Origin: Bradyrhizobium diazoefficiens
GTDB lineage: Bacteria; Pseudomonadota; Alphaproteobacteria; Rhizobiales; Xanthobacteraceae
DNA length: 64,000 nt
Reading direction: 5' to 3'
Assembly: GCF_016612535.1 (NCBI RefSeq)
Contig: NZ_JAENXS010000002.1
Location: 1,798,001-1,862,000, forward strand
Shown here: positions 16,873 to 26,106 of the stretch, piece by piece
Position numbering within the stretch: position 1 is the stretch's first letter
How the letters are laid out: the number at the start of each line of letters is the position of its first letter
Translations under genes and position numbers: made by a program
Notes under the pieces: generated by a model
The model's input: the letters and a program-made list of their open reading frames with translations, nothing else
Told to the model about the DNA's origin: nothing
Database searches by the model: none

Positions 16873-18096
16873 ATGCCGACGGAACGCTTTCAATTCACGG
16901 GCGAAGGCGGTCATCAGCTCGCGGCCGCGCTGGAGCTGCCGGATGGCGAACCGGCCGCCTACGCGCTGTTTGCGCACTGCTTCACCTGCGGCAAGGATAC
17001 GCTGGCCGCCAAACGCATCTCGGTCGCGCTCGCGGCCAGAGGCATCGCGGTGCTGCGCTTCGATTTCACCGGGCTCGGCTCCAGCGAGGGCGAATTTGCC
17101 AACTCGACGTTTTCCTCCAACGTCGCCGATCTCGTCCGTGCCGCCGATCATCTGCGCGCGACGCGCAAGGCGCCTTCGATCCTGATCGGTCACAGCCTCG
17201 GTGGCGCCGCGATCCTGGCCGCGGCCGGAAAGATCCCGGAGGCGAAGGCCGTCGTGACCATCGCAGCGCCGTCCGATCCCGCTCACGTCACCGGCCTGTT
17301 TGGGGAGCATGTCGATGCGATCCGCGCGCAAGGCGAGGTCGAGGTTTCGCTCGCCGGGCGATCGTTCCGGATCAAGCGCGAATTCCTCGACGACATCGCC
17401 GAGCACGAGTTGATGAAGGACGTCACCGGCCTGCACAAGGCCCTGCTGGTGATGCAGTCACCTGTCGACGACACCGTCGGCATCGACAATGCAACCAAGA
17501 TCTTCGTTGCGGCCAAGCATCCCAAGAGCTTCGTCTCGCTCGACCACGCCGATCATCTGCTGACGAAGCCGGCCGACGCGCTCTACGCCGCCGACGTCAT
17601 CGCGGCCTGGGCCAGCCGCTACATCGAAACGGCAAAGCCCGCGAAAGTGATGGATCTCGCCGAGGTGCCGCGCAAGGTGGTGGTGCAGGAGACCCGCAAG
17701 AGCAAGTTCAACCAGATCGTCACGGTCGGACCGCATCACCTCGTTGCCGACGAACCAGCGGCAGCCGGAGGCGAAGATGCCGGCCCTGGCCCTTATGACT
17801 TCCTGCTCGCCGGTCTCGGCGCCTGCACCTCCATGACCATGCGGCTCTATGCCGACCGCAAGTCGTTGCCGCTCGACCGCGTCACCGTCACGCTGAAGCA
17901 TTCAAAAATTTACGCCAAGGACTGCGCCGAGTGCGAGACGCGCGACGGCATGCTCGACCAGATCGAGCGCGACATCGCAATGGACGGCGCGCTCGACGCC
18001 GAGCAGCGCAAGAAGCTGATGGAGATCGCCGACAAATGTCCGGTGCACCGGACGCTGACCTCCGAGATCCGCATCGTGACGAAGGCGGTGGGCTAG
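16873..18096 (+). CDS. Fused alpha/beta hydrolase-OsmC family protein
   Basis: 407 residues in two domains. Residues about 1-255 are an alpha/beta hydrolase with the nucleophile elbow GHSLGGAA, an Asp (SPVDDTVG) and a His (LDHADHLL). Residues about 265-407 are an OsmC-like peroxiredoxin-type domain with two redox Cys (LGACTSMTMRLYADRK and DKCPVHRTL). This fusion is a known architecture whose substrate is unknown; the OsmC part suggests reduction of organic hydroperoxides. Downstream of a P450 it may deal with oxidised products. Its stop overlaps the convergent MocR gene in a shared CTAG. Confidence 0.92.
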   Translation: MPTERFQFTGEGGHQLAAALELPDGEPAAYALFAHCFTCGKDTLAAKRISVALAARGIAVLRFDFTGLGSSEGEFANSTFSSNVADLVRAADHLRATRKAPSILIGHSLGGAAILAAAGKIPEAKAVVTIAAPSDPAHVTGLFGEHVDAIRAQGEVEVSLAGRSFRIKREFLDDIAEHELMKDVTGLHKALLVMQSPVDDTVGIDNATKIFVAAKHPKSFVSLDHADHLLTKPADALYAADVIAAWASRYIETAKPAKVMDLAEVPRKVVVQETRKSKFNQIVTVGPHHLVADEPAAAGGEDAGPGPYDFLLAGLGACTSMTMRLYADRKSLPLDRVTVTLKHSKIYAKDCAECETRDGMLDQIERDIAMDGALDAEQRKKLMEIADKCPVHRTLTSEIRIVTKAVG

Positions 18097-19523
18097 AAGC
18101 ACGACGCCATCGTTCGCACCGCCGCGCTGATCTCGCTCTCGCGCCAGGCTGCGAAGCCGAGCAGCAGGCCATGATCGCGCGGCCGGCCGAGCGCCAGGCT
18201 GGACAGGGCTCGCGTTTCAACGCCCGCTTCGATGAGCCGCTTGACCGCCGCCTGATCGGCGCGGCCGCGCTTGAGGCGGGCGACGAGCTGGATGCCTCCC
18301 GCGGGCACTTCGACCGAGAGCACCTCGCCGAGATGACGTTGCAACCCCTCGACGAGGTGATCGCGGCGGGCGTGATAGAGCCGGCGCATCCGGCGTTGAT
18401 GCGCGAGAAAATGTCCATCCGCGATGAACTCGGCGAGCGCCTCCTGGATGTGGCTGGAAGCGATCAGCCCGATGTGCCGCTGCGCGATTTCCAGGGTGCT
18501 GACCAGCGCCGGCGGCACGACGAGATAGCCAAGCCGGATATCCGACGTCATCGCCTTCGAGAACGTGCCGACATAGAACACGCGACCATGGGCATCGATC
18601 CCCTGCAGGGCCGGCACCGGGCGACTGTCATAGTGGAATTCGCCGTCGTAATCGTCCTCGACGATCCAGGTCTTGCCGGGCCTGCTCAGCCCGAGAAATT
18701 CCGTGCGGCGCGCGAGCGACATCAGCCGTCCGGTCGGATGCTGATGCGACGGCGTCATGAAGATGAGCCTTGGCGCGGCCAGTCTCGGCATGCGCTGCAT
18801 GCCCTGTTCGTCCAGCGCCATGCCTGTCACGCGCGCACCGGATGCGCGGAAGGCAGCCGCGGCGCCCGGATAGCCGGGGTCCTCGACCCAGACCTCATCG
18901 GCCGGCGTGATGAGAACAGCCGCGATCAGACTGAGCGCGGCCTGCGCACTCGGCAGGATTATGATCTGGTCGGCGGTGGCACGAACGCCTCTGCTGCTCG
19001 CCAGATAATGCGCCAGCGCCTGGCGCAGGCGCGTTCGGTTGACAGGACCAAGTTCGCGCTTGGCCGCGCGCAGGGCGCTCCGCCGCAGGCAGCGCGCCCA
19101 GACCTCGTTCGGAAACTCCCGCGCATCCCCATGCCCCGGACGCAACGGCTTGAGCGGCGCCTGATAGGACATCGGCCAGTCGGTCTGCTTGAGCTTTGAA
19201 GCCCAGGGCGAGAGCTGCGGCTTGACGAAACGGACGCCGGATGCGACCGCGCCCGCTCCTTCGATACGCTCACCACTGTCGACCGTGGCCACAGGACGGC
19301 GGCCGTGCGACGCCTCGAGATATCCTTCGGCGGCGAGTTGCTCGAACGCGTAAGTCACGGTGTTGCGGGAAACACCGAGATCGTTGGCGAGCCGGCGGCT
19401 CGATGGCAACGCACGGCCTTTGCCGATACGACCGGTCGCAATCAGGCGCCGAAGCTGGCTGGTCAGTTGAGCCACCAGTCCCTCATCATCCGCCCGCTTC
19501 AAGTCGATCAGGGCAGCAATCAT
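18093..19523 (-). CDS. MocR/PdxR-type regulator (GntR HTH fused to aminotransferase domain)
   Basis: 476 residues from ATG 19523; GTG 19541 with a better-placed GGGAGA is an alternative, and the frame is open to 19595. The N-terminal GntR winged helix is clear (LPSSRRLANDLGVSRNTVTYAFEQLAAEGYLEA, about 37-70). A long fold-type I aminotransferase-like domain follows (ILPSAQAALSLI, EDPGYPG, and the PLP Lys region GTFSKAMTSDIRLGY). Such regulators sense PLP or amino-compound adducts. It is divergent from the EamA exporter gene, its probable target. Confidence 0.9.
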   Translation of the reverse strand: MIAALIDLKRADDEGLVAQLTSQLRRLIATGRIGKGRALPSSRRLANDLGVSRNTVTYAFEQLAAEGYLEASHGRRPVATVDSGERIEGAGAVASGVRFVKPQLSPWASKLKQTDWPMSYQAPLKPLRPGHGDAREFPNEVWARCLRRSALRAAKRELGPVNRTRLRQALAHYLASSRGVRATADQIIILPSAQAALSLIAAVLITPADEVWVEDPGYPGAAAAFRASGARVTGMALDEQGMQRMPRLAAPRLIFMTPSHQHPTGRLMSLARRTEFLGLSRPGKTWIVEDDYDGEFHYDSRPVPALQGIDAHGRVFYVGTFSKAMTSDIRLGYLVVPPALVSTLEIAQRHIGLIASSHIQEALAEFIADGHFLAHQRRMRRLYHARRDHLVEGLQRHLGEVLSVEVPAGGIQLVARLKRGRADQAAVKRLIEAGVETRALSSLALGRPRDHGLLLGFAAWRESEISAAVRTMASCF

Positions 19524-19534
19524 CGCCTCGGAAA

Positions 19535-19578
19535 CTGGCACCTTTAGCTTCTCCCATCTGGCACTTTTTCTGGTGCCA
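19535..19578. promoter_or_regulatory. GGCAC repeats between MocR and EamA genes
   Basis: CTGGCAC occurs as a direct repeat at 19535-19541 and 19558-19564, 23 bp apart. The second copy pairs as TGGCAC (19559-19564) with GTGCCA (19573-19578) across 8 bases. The combination of a direct and an inverted repeat is usual for MocR-type binding regions. The site would control both divergent genes. If the GTG 19541 or 19595 start were used, part would be coding. Confidence 0.5.
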
Positions 19579-19623
19579 ATACGGATGCTATCCACCAGAT
19601 CGGACTACTTCAAGGACCTTGCG

Positions 19624-20541
19624 ATGAACTCCTCCCTGTCTCCGCGCACGGCTATCGGCCTGTTTCTCATCGTCGTGCTGGCCTGGGGCGTGAACTGGTC
19701 GATGACGAAGCAGATCGTGCAATTCCTTCCGCCGCTGTGGACGTCGGCGATCCGGAGCTGGATCGCGCTGGCTGGACTGTTCGTGATCCTCGGACTGAGC
19801 AATAATCTGGTGATCCCGGATCGGCGCGACATTCCGGTGATCCTGAGCGTCGCGGTGCTGCACATGACGATATTCTCTGTCCTGGTTGCAGCCGGTGTAC
19901 GCTTTCTGCCTGCGAGCAAGGCCATCGTGCTCGGCTACACCACGCCGCTCTGGGTCGCGATCGCAGCACCCTTGCTCGGAAAGGATACGCTCACGGCGCC
20001 AAAGCTCGCAGGTGCGTTACTTGGGCTGATTGGCCTTGCCGTGATCCTGAACCCGGCGTCGATCGACTGGACCAACGCGAACGTCCTGCTTGGCGCCGGC
20101 ATGGTGATCCTGGCCGCGATCTCCTGGGCGGCCAACATCATCTACATCCGCGCGCATCGCTGGATCGCCTCCCCGCTCCAGCTGCTGATCTGGCAAGTGC
20201 TTGTGGCAACGATCGTGCTCACAGCGTCGGCGGTGATCGTGGATGGCCTTCCGCACGCGGAATGGTCGTGGAGGCTGGTGTTGCTGTTCCTGTATTCCGG
20301 CCTGATCGGAACGGCTTTGGCTTATTGGGCAATGTCGATGGTCAACAAGAGCATCTCGGCCCTGACGACGGCGCTCGGTACCACCGCGACGCCGCTCGTC
20401 GGCATCGCCAGTGCCGCGGTCCTGCTGGGTGAGCCTATCGACATCAGCCTGGCCGTCGCGGCCGGACTGATCGTCGCCGGCATTGGCCTTGCGACGCTGG
20501 GCGACCGGTTGCTGCGCCGTCAGGCCGCGGCGAGCGGCTGA
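19624..20541 (+). CDS. EamA/DMT-superfamily transporter
   Basis: 305 residues, ten hydrophobic segments in two EamA repeats (first around VLAWGVNWSMTKQIV, second around ISWAANIIYIRAHRW). These are inner-membrane exporters or importers of amino acids and other small metabolites. AAGGA precedes ATG 19624. Divergent from the MocR regulator. The 3' end overlaps the convergent sulfur transporter gene by 22 bases. Confidence 0.9.
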   Translation: MNSSLSPRTAIGLFLIVVLAWGVNWSMTKQIVQFLPPLWTSAIRSWIALAGLFVILGLSNNLVIPDRRDIPVILSVAVLHMTIFSVLVAAGVRFLPASKAIVLGYTTPLWVAIAAPLLGKDTLTAPKLAGALLGLIGLAVILNPASIDWTNANVLLGAGMVILAAISWAANIIYIRAHRWIASPLQLLIWQVLVATIVLTASAVIVDGLPHAEWSWRLVLLFLYSGLIGTALAYWAMSMVNKSISALTTALGTTATPLVGIASAAVLLGEPIDISLAVAAGLIVAGIGLATLGDRLLRRQAAASG

Positions 20542-21578
20542 ACACGGAGCGCACCGCGCAAACCTGCCGTTGTGCCGAGTAGGATGCCGGCGATCGCTAT
20601 GAACGAGCCTACCGCGAGGGTCGACATGCCGGTGAGCCCCTGGCCGATCGAGCAGCCGAACGCCATCACGCCGCCAATCCCCATCAGCGCCGCGCCACCA
20701 GCCGAGCGCAGCATGTGGAGCGGCGACGAATAGCCTTCGAGATAGAAACGGCCCGTGATGAGCGCCGTCACCAGACTGCCCGCAAAGACCCCGCCAACGG
20801 TCGCGATGCCGAAGTTGAGCGTCAGGCCGGTCGAGAGCATGGCGTATTGCAAGGCGTCGGCGATTGGCGCGATGAAGGTGAGCGAGGTCACCGGGACGGG
20901 ATTGAAGTCATCGGCACCGAGATAGCCGGTGACGTACCAGCCACAGGCGACGAGCAAACCGACGATGACGCCCGTCGCGATCTGGCCCGGCGAGCGGCGA
21001 AACTCCGGATGGGCGAAAGCAAACAGGATCAACACAACGACCATCACCGCAGCAGCCAGCGCGCGCGAGACGGCTTCCGTGGGACCGAGCGTCGCGAATA
21101 GCGACGGCAGCGAATTGGTGATGACGGTGGTCTGCGAGGCCTGGACCAGCGCGATACGGGCCGGTGCGATCAGGCCCTTCAGCGTCATCTGCGCGGCAAT
21201 GGCGAGCACGATCACGACGACAAAGGAGCGGAGATTGCCGCGGCCGAGCAGCACCAGCGCGCGCGAGCCGCAGCCGTTCGACAGCACCATGCCGTAGCCA
21301 AACAGCAGGCCGCCGAAAAACAGCACCGGCGCCGAGAAGGTCTGTTGCAGGTAGATCGACCTGCCGAGATCGACCATGCCCCTGCCGGCGAGGAACTGGC
21401 TGGCGGCGATCGCGACAGCAATCGCCAGCGCGTAACTCCGCACCAGCCGCCCGTCCCCCTCCGCCAGAAAGCCGCGCATGCTGCTCATCAGGCAGAAGCC
21501 GCTGAGCAGGCCGACGGAGCCGTAGATGAGCCCGATGACAAGGCCGGCGAGGATGACGAGTTGGGTGGGCTGCTCCAT
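20520..21578 (-). CDS. YeeE/YedE-family (TsuA-like) sulfur compound transporter
   Basis: 352 residues, about nine to ten membrane segments. The family's conserved cysteines in pseudo-repeats are visible: SGFCLMSS near the start, SNGCGSRAL near residue 100 and AFGCSIGQGLTG near 310. In characterised TsuA these Cys relay thiosulfate across the inner membrane. The match supports thiosulfate or a related sulfur compound as substrate, without proof. It lies 2 bases after the alcohol dehydrogenase-like gene in the same direction. Convergent overlap with the EamA gene. Confidence 0.88.
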   Translation of the reverse strand: MEQPTQLVILAGLVIGLIYGSVGLLSGFCLMSSMRGFLAEGDGRLVRSYALAIAVAIAASQFLAGRGMVDLGRSIYLQQTFSAPVLFFGGLLFGYGMVLSNGCGSRALVLLGRGNLRSFVVVIVLAIAAQMTLKGLIAPARIALVQASQTTVITNSLPSLFATLGPTEAVSRALAAAVMVVVLILFAFAHPEFRRSPGQIATGVIVGLLVACGWYVTGYLGADDFNPVPVTSLTFIAPIADALQYAMLSTGLTLNFGIATVGGVFAGSLVTALITGRFYLEGYSSPLHMLRSAGGAALMGIGGVMAFGCSIGQGLTGMSTLAVGSFIAIAGILLGTTAGLRGALRVQPLAAA

Positions 21579-21580
21579 GA

Positions 21581-22585
21581 TTACGGCTTCAGGATCACCC
21601 GATCGCGGGACGAGCCGGCGACCGCAACGTAGGCTTCCTTCGCGCGCTCGAGCGGATAGATCGCGTTCGCCTTGATCGGGAACGGCTTCAGCTGGCCGCC
21701 TGCAAAGCCTGGACCGAGTTCGTGCAGCACGGCACCGGTTGCCGCAGAGGACAGGCCGAGCGTGTCGATGCCGACATAGGTGTGCTGCCCCCGGTAGAAT
21801 TCGAGGATGTTGAACTGCACGATCCGGTCGATCGCGGCGATCAGGATCTGGCGGCCACGCAACGCGAGCGATTTGTGCGCGGCCTGAAAATAGGGATCGC
21901 CGACCGTGTTGAAGACAATGTCGGCGCCCTTGCCACCGGTCAATTCGCGGACGCGCGTGGCGACATCGACGGCGGAAGCGTCAATCACCTCGATCGGCGC
22001 GTTGCTGTGGCCTTCATAGGCTTCCGCCTTGCGCACCACGCCAATGACGCGCGCGCCCTGCCAGGTCGCGATCTGCACCGCGGCTTGGCCGACCTTGCCG
22101 TTGACGCCAAACACCAAAACAGTCTCACCGCTCTTCGGAATCCCGGCGCGGCGAAAGCCTTCCATGGCCGTGACGAAGGGCACGCCGATGCCGGCGGCCT
22201 CTTCCCACGACGCCGTCTTGGGCTTCTCCACCACTGCGTCAGCCTCGACCACCAGATGGCTTGCGTGCGTGCCGTCGCGGCGGACGCCGAGATCACCGGA
22301 AGAGCCGAACACCTCGCGGCCGATCGTGCCGGCCGGACCATCGATCACCACGCCGGCGTAGTCACGGCCGGGCGTGCGCGGGAACACGGCGTAGGGCATC
22401 AGCCCGGTCGCAGCCTTGACGTCGGACGGGTTGACGGCGGCGGCCTTCACCTCGATCAGGAGATCGCTCGAACTGCGCATCAGCGTCTGACGCTCGACGC
22501 TAGGCACAATCGCAGCGGCGTTTTCGGCCTTGGCATTGAGGCGAACGCAACGCGCCTCGACGGTTTTGGGTTCGGCTGGCGACAT
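21581..22585 (-). CDS. Alcohol dehydrogenase-family (quinone oxidoreductase-like, MDR) protein
   Basis: 334 residues. The GroES-like N-terminal fold and Rossmann domain of the medium-chain reductase superfamily are visible: NPSDVKAATGLMPYAVFPRTPGRDYAG, then VLVFGVNGKVGQAAVQIA and GADIVFNTVGDPYF. The structural and catalytic zinc Cys clusters are missing, so it belongs to the zinc-less quinone oxidoreductase type using NADPH. It is separated from paaK by a terminator-like hairpin and is likely transcribed with the sulfur transporter downstream. Confidence 0.88.
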   Translation of the reverse strand: MSPAEPKTVEARCVRLNAKAENAAAIVPSVERQTLMRSSSDLLIEVKAAAVNPSDVKAATGLMPYAVFPRTPGRDYAGVVIDGPAGTIGREVFGSSGDLGVRRDGTHASHLVVEADAVVEKPKTASWEEAAGIGVPFVTAMEGFRRAGIPKSGETVLVFGVNGKVGQAAVQIATWQGARVIGVVRKAEAYEGHSNAPIEVIDASAVDVATRVRELTGGKGADIVFNTVGDPYFQAAHKSLALRGRQILIAAIDRIVQFNILEFYRGQHTYVGIDTLGLSSAATGAVLHELGPGFAGGQLKPFPIKANAIYPLERAKEAYVAVAGSSRDRVILKP

Positions 22586-22592
22586 GGAAAGA

Positions 22593-22610
22593 CCCGCGAT
22601 TTCTCGCGGG
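22593..22610 (-). terminator. Terminator-like hairpin after paaK
   Basis: CCCGCGA (22593-22599) and TCGCGGG (22604-22610) form a perfect 7-bp stem with a 4-base loop. In the minus-strand transcript the loop is GAAA and the stem is followed by TCTTT. It lies between the paaK stop and the next gene's start. The T tract is short, so termination may be partial. Confidence 0.45.
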
Positions 22611-22649
22611 CCTTGTCGCCCTTGGGGGCGGTCAAGTCAATCCGTCAAG

Positions 22650-23981
22650 TCAGTCCTTGGGCCGCTTGTCGTAGAGCCGCCTGGCCTTGCCGAGCGAGCG
22701 CTCCAGCGTGGCCGGCGCGACCACCTGAACCCTCGAGCTGATCCCGATCGTGTTCTTGATGTGCGTCGAGATCCGGTCGGCATGGTCGACGAGACCTCGG
22801 CCGTCCCAGCTTTCGGGCCGCGCCTCGGCAATGATGGTCAGCTCGTCCATGCGGCCTTCCCGAGTCAATTCGAGGATGAAGTGCCCGCCGCACCAGTCGG
22901 TCGCGAGCAGCACCTCCTCGATCTGGGTCGGGAACAAATTGACGCCGCGCAGGATGATCATGTCGTCCGAGCGGCCCGTCACCTTCTCCATCCGCCGCAT
23001 GCCCGGCCGCGCCGTACCCGGCAGCAGCCGGGTCAGGTCGCGCGTGCGATAGCGGATCACCGGAAACGCTTCCTTAGTCAGCGAGGTGAACACGAGCTCG
23101 CCCTTGTCGCCGTCGGGCAGCACCGCACCGGTCACGGGATCGATCACCTCGGGATAGAAATGGTCCTCCCAGATATGCAGGCCGTCCTTGCTCTCGATGC
23201 ATTCCTGCGCGACGCCGGGGCCGATCACCTCGGAGAGGCCATAGATGTCGGTCGCATCCATATCGAAGGCGTCCTCGATCTCACCGCGCATGGCATTGGT
23301 CCAGGGCTCGGCACCGAAAATGCCGACCTTGAGCGAGCATTGGCGCGGATCGAGCTTCTGGCGCTTGAATTCGTCCAGGATCGCCAGCATGTAGCTCGGC
23401 GTCACCGTGATGATATCAGGGCGGAAATCGTTGATGAGCTGCACCTGCCGCTCGGTCATGCCGCCCGAGATCGGCACCACCGTGCAGCCGAGCTTTTCGG
23501 CGCCGTAGTGAACACCGAGCCCGCCGGTGAAGAGGCCATAGCCATAGGCATTGTGGATGATCATGCCGGTGCGGCCGCCGGCGGCGCGGATCGAGCGCGC
23601 CATCACCTCCGACCAGGTGTCGATGTCACGCTGGGTGTAGCCAACCACGATCGGCTTGCCGGTCGTTCCTGAGGAGGCATGCACGCGCACCAGTCTTTCG
23701 CGCGGCACTGCAAACATGTTGAAGGGATAATTGTCGCGCAAATCCGTCTTCACCGTGAAGGGAAATTTCGCGAGATCGGACAGCTCGCGAAAGTCGGACG
23801 GATGCACGCCGGCCTTGTCGAAGGCCTTGCGATAATGCGCGACGTTGTCGTAGGCATGCTTCAGCGACCAGGCCAGCCGCTGCGTCTGCAGCGCCATGAT
23901 CTCGTCACGTGAGACGCGCTCCTGCGCGTCCATCTCGGCCCTATAGACGTTGCCGCCTTCCCTGGGCTTCGTCGAAGCCAT
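22650..23981 (-). CDS. paaK: Phenylacetate-CoA ligase
   Basis: 443 residues, usual length for PaaK. It activates phenylacetate with ATP and CoA to phenylacetyl-CoA in the cytoplasm, the entry step of the paa pathway. Seen are the adenylate-forming loop HASSGTTGKPIVVGYT (about 95-110), the DIYGLSEVIGPGV motif, and the C-terminal domain with YRTRDLTRLLPGTARPG and the family-typical ending around VVAPATLERSLGKARRLYDKR. Last gene of the paa run, 31 bases after paaI. Confidence 0.96.
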   Translation of the reverse strand: MASTKPREGGNVYRAEMDAQERVSRDEIMALQTQRLAWSLKHAYDNVAHYRKAFDKAGVHPSDFRELSDLAKFPFTVKTDLRDNYPFNMFAVPRERLVRVHASSGTTGKPIVVGYTQRDIDTWSEVMARSIRAAGGRTGMIIHNAYGYGLFTGGLGVHYGAEKLGCTVVPISGGMTERQVQLINDFRPDIITVTPSYMLAILDEFKRQKLDPRQCSLKVGIFGAEPWTNAMRGEIEDAFDMDATDIYGLSEVIGPGVAQECIESKDGLHIWEDHFYPEVIDPVTGAVLPDGDKGELVFTSLTKEAFPVIRYRTRDLTRLLPGTARPGMRRMEKVTGRSDDMIILRGVNLFPTQIEEVLLATDWCGGHFILELTREGRMDELTIIAEARPESWDGRGLVDHADRISTHIKNTIGISSRVQVVAPATLERSLGKARRLYDKRPKD

Positions 23982-24012
23982 TCTCGTATCCCCTCATTGG
24001 TTCGTTCTTTTT

Positions 24013-24462
24013 TCATTGGTCCTGCGCCGGCAGCCACGTGCCGGGAATGACACGCGAATGCCCACGAAATTCGGCGACGACAGTATCGCCTGCGGTGACG
24101 CGCACGTCATAGATGCCGGAGCGGCCGCCGCGGATCACCTCGCGCGCTTGCGCAACGAGGCGGTCGCCGAGCTTGCCCGGCTTGATGAAGGTGATCTGCC
24201 CTTGTGCAGCGACCACACGATCATTGCGTGAATTGCAGGCAAAGGCGAAGGCAGAATCGGCGAGCGTAAAGATGAAGCCGCCATGAGCGATGCGCTGGCC
24301 GTTGACCATGTCCGGTCGCACAATCATGGCGAGCGTAGCAAAGCCGGGACCGATCTCGACGATCTCCATGCCGAGCCCCTTGGAGGCATCGTCTTCAGCC
24401 CACATCGCATCGGCGCAGGCGCGGGCAACATCCTCAGGCGACAGGGCGGCTTTGACGTTCAC
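24013..24462 (-). CDS. paaI: Hydroxyphenylacetyl-CoA thioesterase
   Basis: 149 residues from GTG 24462, which has GGGAGAAG just upstream; the frame open to 24582 overlaps paaE and was not used. Hotdog-fold thioesterase of the PaaI type: the NGQRIAHGGFIFTLADSAFAFACNS block holds the family's GG and catalytic Asp. In the paa pathway it hydrolyses dead-end acyl-CoAs and frees CoA. It sits between paaE and paaK on the same strand. Confidence 0.9.
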   Translation of the reverse strand: MNVKAALSPEDVARACADAMWAEDDASKGLGMEIVEIGPGFATLAMIVRPDMVNGQRIAHGGFIFTLADSAFAFACNSRNDRVVAAQGQITFIKPGKLGDRLVAQAREVIRGGRSGIYDVRVTAGDTVVAEFRGHSRVIPGTWLPAQDQ

Positions 24463-24517
24463 GCGCTTCTCCCGACCAATTGTTTGCTCATGATGTTCTG
24501 CCGGTTGGATTGCACTG

Positions 24518-25600
24518 TCAAACGTGGTCGTAATCGACCACGATCCGCTCCGAAGATGGCTTGGCCTGGCAGGTGAGAACAAAGCCGGCTTTCAACTCCC
24601 AAGGCTCCAGCGAATAGTTGAGGTCCATCGGTGCCTCGCCTTCGACCAGCTTTGCCCGGCAGGTCGAGCACATGCCACCTTTGCAGGCGAAAGGCAGATC
24701 GACGCCTGCACGCAACGCGGCATCGAGGATGGCCTCGTCCTCGGCGACCGGCACGTCGCGACGCTTACCGTCGATGATCAGGGAGGCAATCGCCTTCGGC
24801 TGCGCATCGGGAGCAACGGCTTTCTTCGGGCGCGGCTTGCCGCCGAATTCCGAGACGAAGCGTTCAACGTGAATGCGATCTTCGGCGATGCCGAGGTCGC
24901 GACAGGTCGTCTCGATCTCCTCGCTCATGCCGAGAGGACCACAGATGAAGACATGATCGATGCTAGCCGCCGGAACCACCGAGCGCAGCAGCACCCTCAC
25001 CTTGTCGCCGTCGAGCCGGCCATGCAGGATCGGGATATCCTGCTCCTCGCCGGAGATGACGTGGAAGATCGAGAGACGGTCGATGAAGCGGTCCTTCAGC
25101 TCCTCCAGCGCTTCGAGGAACATGATGTTATCGGTCGCGCGGTTGCCGTAGAACAGGAAAAAGCGGCTTTGTGGCTCGCGCGCCAGCACGCCCTTGACGA
25201 TCGACAGGATCGGCGTGATGCCGGATCCCGCGGCAAAGCCGACATGGATGCGCCCCGTCTCGGCCGGCGGGACCACACCGAAACGTCCCGTCGGTGTCAT
25301 CACCTCGAGCTCGTCGCCGCGTTTCAACTCGTCGGCCGCCCAGCTCGAAAACGCGCCGCCGTCGACCTTCTTCACCGCAATGCGGATCTCGCCGTCGTCG
25401 GGGCCGGAGCAGATGGAATAGGAACGGCGCACCTCCTCTCCATCGAGTGTGATGCGGAGCGTGAGATACTGACCGGGGCTGAAAGCGTAATCGCCGGCGA
25501 GCTCGCCGGGGATCGTGAAGGTCATCGAGACCGCGTCCGAGGCCTCACGGCGGAGATCCTTTACGGCCAGGCGATGGAAGCGCGGTGCGGCTACTGACAT
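24518..25600 (-). CDS. paaE: 1,2-phenylacetyl-CoA epoxidase, reductase subunit E
   Basis: 360 residues from ATG 25600, two bases after the paaD stop. It supplies electrons from NADPH to the PaaABC oxygenase. Order of domains: FAD-binding (RRSYSICSGP near 65), NAD(P)-binding (GFAAGSGITPILSIVKG near 125) and a C-terminal plant-type 2Fe-2S ferredoxin with CKGGMCSTC and a distant CQAKP (about 310-350). GTG 25612 is an alternative start. Confidence 0.95.
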   Translation of the reverse strand: MSVAAPRFHRLAVKDLRREASDAVSMTFTIPGELAGDYAFSPGQYLTLRITLDGEEVRRSYSICSGPDDGEIRIAVKKVDGGAFSSWAADELKRGDELEVMTPTGRFGVVPPAETGRIHVGFAAGSGITPILSIVKGVLAREPQSRFFLFYGNRATDNIMFLEALEELKDRFIDRLSIFHVISGEEQDIPILHGRLDGDKVRVLLRSVVPAASIDHVFICGPLGMSEEIETTCRDLGIAEDRIHVERFVSEFGGKPRPKKAVAPDAQPKAIASLIIDGKRRDVPVAEDEAILDAALRAGVDLPFACKGGMCSTCRAKLVEGEAPMDLNYSLEPWELKAGFVLTCQAKPSSERIVVDYDHV

Positions 25601-25602
25601 GA

Positions 25603-26106
25603 TCAATGACACTTGAAATAATCGAAGGGTTCGCGGCAGGATTTGCAGCGCCAGAGCGCCTTGCAGGAGGTCGAGCCGAATTCAGACAGGAGCTCGGTAT
25701 TTTCCGAGCCGCATTGCGGGCACGCGACGGCCTGCTCGCCGAACAGCGTGCGGCGCGAGCTTGAGGCTTGCGGCGGCGCGATGCCGTAGGCACGCAGCTT
25801 GCGCCGGCCCTCCTCGCTCATCCAGTCGGTGGTCCAGGCCGGCGACAGCACGGTGCGGACTTTCGGCCGGTGAAAGCCCGCGCGCTCCAGCGCCAGCTCG
25901 ATTTCGAGCGCGATCATGTTCATGGCGGGACAGCCCGAATAGGTCGGCGTGATCGCGACCTCGACGTGTTCGCCATCCAGGGCGACATCGCGGAGCACGC
26001 CGAGATCGGCGATGGTCAAGACCGGAATTTCGGGATCGACCACGCTCGCCGCGGCCTCCCAGGCGCGGCGGCGCAGTTCGCTGTCGTGCTCCAGCTCCAT
26101 CACCAT
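25603..26106 (-). CDS. paaD: 1,2-phenylacetyl-CoA epoxidase subunit D
   Basis: 167 residues. An N-terminal DUF59/MIP18-like domain (VVDPEIPVLTIADLGVLRDV and TYSGCPAMNMI) is followed by a C-terminal Cys-rich segment (CPQCGSENTELL, SCKALWRCKSC, ending FKCH) that can bind a metal or Fe-S cluster. PaaD is thought to help mature the epoxidase. The start ATG 26106 overlaps the paaC stop by 7 bases; a second ATG at 26100 is possible. Confidence 0.95.
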   Translation of the reverse strand: MVMELEHDSELRRRAWEAAASVVDPEIPVLTIADLGVLRDVALDGEHVEVAITPTYSGCPAMNMIALEIELALERAGFHRPKVRTVLSPAWTTDWMSEEGRRKLRAYGIAPPQASSSRRTLFGEQAVACPQCGSENTELLSEFGSTSCKALWRCKSCREPFDYFKCH

